NCBI GenBank assembly: GCA_947303535.1
Contig: CAMYYQ010000130.1
Location: 1-5,121 of the forward strand
Reading direction: 5' to 3'
Length of the DNA stretch: 5,121 bases
Source: an uncultured Ruminococcus sp.
GTDB lineage: Bacteria; Bacillota_A; Clostridia; Oscillospirales; Ruminococcaceae
The notes beneath the pieces are model-generated. The model did not search any database. It saw only the letters and a program-made list of their open reading frames with translations, and had not been told where the DNA came from. This document shows positions 4,760 through 5,121 of this stretch, piece after piece (position 1 is the stretch's first letter; every line of letters starts with the position of its first letter). The translations under genes were made by a program, and so were the position numbers.

Positions 4760-4771
4760 GGACATATGTCC
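4760..4771. repeat. Perfect 12-bp palindrome in the lipoprotein leader
   Basis: GGACATATGTCC is perfectly symmetrical and lies between the predicted transcription start (about 4752) and the ribosome binding site. The position suits an operator that blocks a strong promoter. Chance cannot be excluded for a single 12-bp site. Confidence 0.45.
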
Positions 4772-4786
4772 GAAGGATATAGAGGT

Positions 4787-5121
4787 ATGAGTATTATGAT
4801 AAAAATTAATCTGAAAATGGCAGCTGTTTTACCGCTTACAGTTCTGCTTGTGGGCTGCGGAAGAGTGACTATCGACCCTAATGACTACCTTGAAGTAAAT
4901 TTTGAGGGAATGGATTCCGTCGCAACTGCTGATTACAGCATCGACTATGAGAAAATGGTTACGGATAACCTCAAGGCTTTCGACATCAAAAGCAAGAAAG
5001 ACGAAAAGGCTATCGAAAAAGCAGCAAGAAAGCTCGAAAAGTATCTCGGCGGTGAGCTTGACAACTCAAGAAAGCTTTCAAACGGTGATACTATCACATT
5101 CGAGTGGAACGATGACAAGGT
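4787..5121 (+). CDS. N-terminal part of a lipoprotein of unknown function
   Basis: The frame is open from ATG 4787 to the window edge (111 full codons). A signal peptide with hydrophobic core (MAAVLPLTVLLVGC) ends in the lipobox LVGC, with Cys at residue 24 counted from 4787. The mature start, RVTIDPNDYLEVNFEGMDSV, resembles a motif I recall from lipoproteins and zinc-ribbon proteins of gut Firmicutes (N/D-P-x-D-Y-L-x-V-x-F-x-G), with no function known to me. A Lys/Glu-rich helical stretch follows (about 63-87, KSKKDEKAIEKAARKLEKYL), then SNGDTITFEW. A second in-frame ATG at 4796 is equally plausible. AAGGA (4773-4777) serves 4787, while GAGGT (4782-4786) serves 4796, each nine bases ahead. 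The 4796 start gives a more standard signal peptide, MIKINLK plus core. It is a separate transcription unit after the sigma operon terminator. Confidence 0.85.
   Translation, partial: MSIMIKINLKMAAVLPLTVLLVGCGRVTIDPNDYLEVNFEGMDSVATADYSIDYEKMVTDNLKAFDIKSKKDEKAIEKAARKLEKYLGGELDNSRKLSNGDTITFEWNDDK

Overview
The window looks like chromosomal DNA of a fibre-degrading, gut-type Firmicute, most likely Ruminococcus or a close relative (Oscillospiraceae). The evidence is a GH11 xylanase joined to a CBM22-type module (an architecture familiar from ruminococci), strong AGGAGG-type ribosome binding sites, several short lipoproteins with lipoboxes, and compact intrinsic terminators. This assignment is an inference; no rRNA or other phylogenetic marker is present.

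Layout, left to right. (1) The last ~70 codons of an unrecognised + strand gene end at 215. (2) A 14-bp perfect hairpin (231-267) separates it from a convergent - strand gene (293-943) for a lipoprotein with a long Ala/Thr-rich tether and a C-terminal beta-rich domain. (3) A 364-bp AT-rich divergent intergenic region (944-1307) holds the lipoprotein's promoter, a long inverted repeat, two TTATCATAA repeats, and a 21-bp-period direct repeat next to an extended -10 promoter for the + strand. (4) A GH11 xylanase with a CBM22-like module and an N-terminal lipobox (1308-2576) is followed by a terminator. (5) An ECF-type sigma factor (2775-3347) and a membrane-spanning putative anti-sigma factor (3344-4615) overlap by ATGA and end at a strong terminator. 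(6) A near-consensus sigma-A promoter drives another lipoprotein gene (from 4787), cut by the window edge.

The most interesting signal is in the non-coding DNA. The sigma factor operon (2658-2701, +) and the Ala/Thr-rich lipoprotein gene (1044-1001, -) carry nearly the same promoter-like element: TGNNAC, 17 bp, CGTTTGTAT, 3 bp, GTGAAAGCT. The order and spacing fit an ECF promoter (-35 like TGAAAC, -10 beginning CGT). The simplest reading is that the sigma factor activates its own operon and the lipoprotein gene about 1.6 kb upstream, on the other side of the xylanase gene. The xylanase has a different promoter, with paired 9-bp repeats resembling a LytTR-type activator site, so it is probably under separate control. 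Together these suggest a cell-envelope locus: a surface-tethered xylan-degrading enzyme, two other lipoproteins, and an envelope-signal sigma/anti-sigma switch. I found no tRNA, rRNA, CRISPR array, insertion sequence or phage gene.
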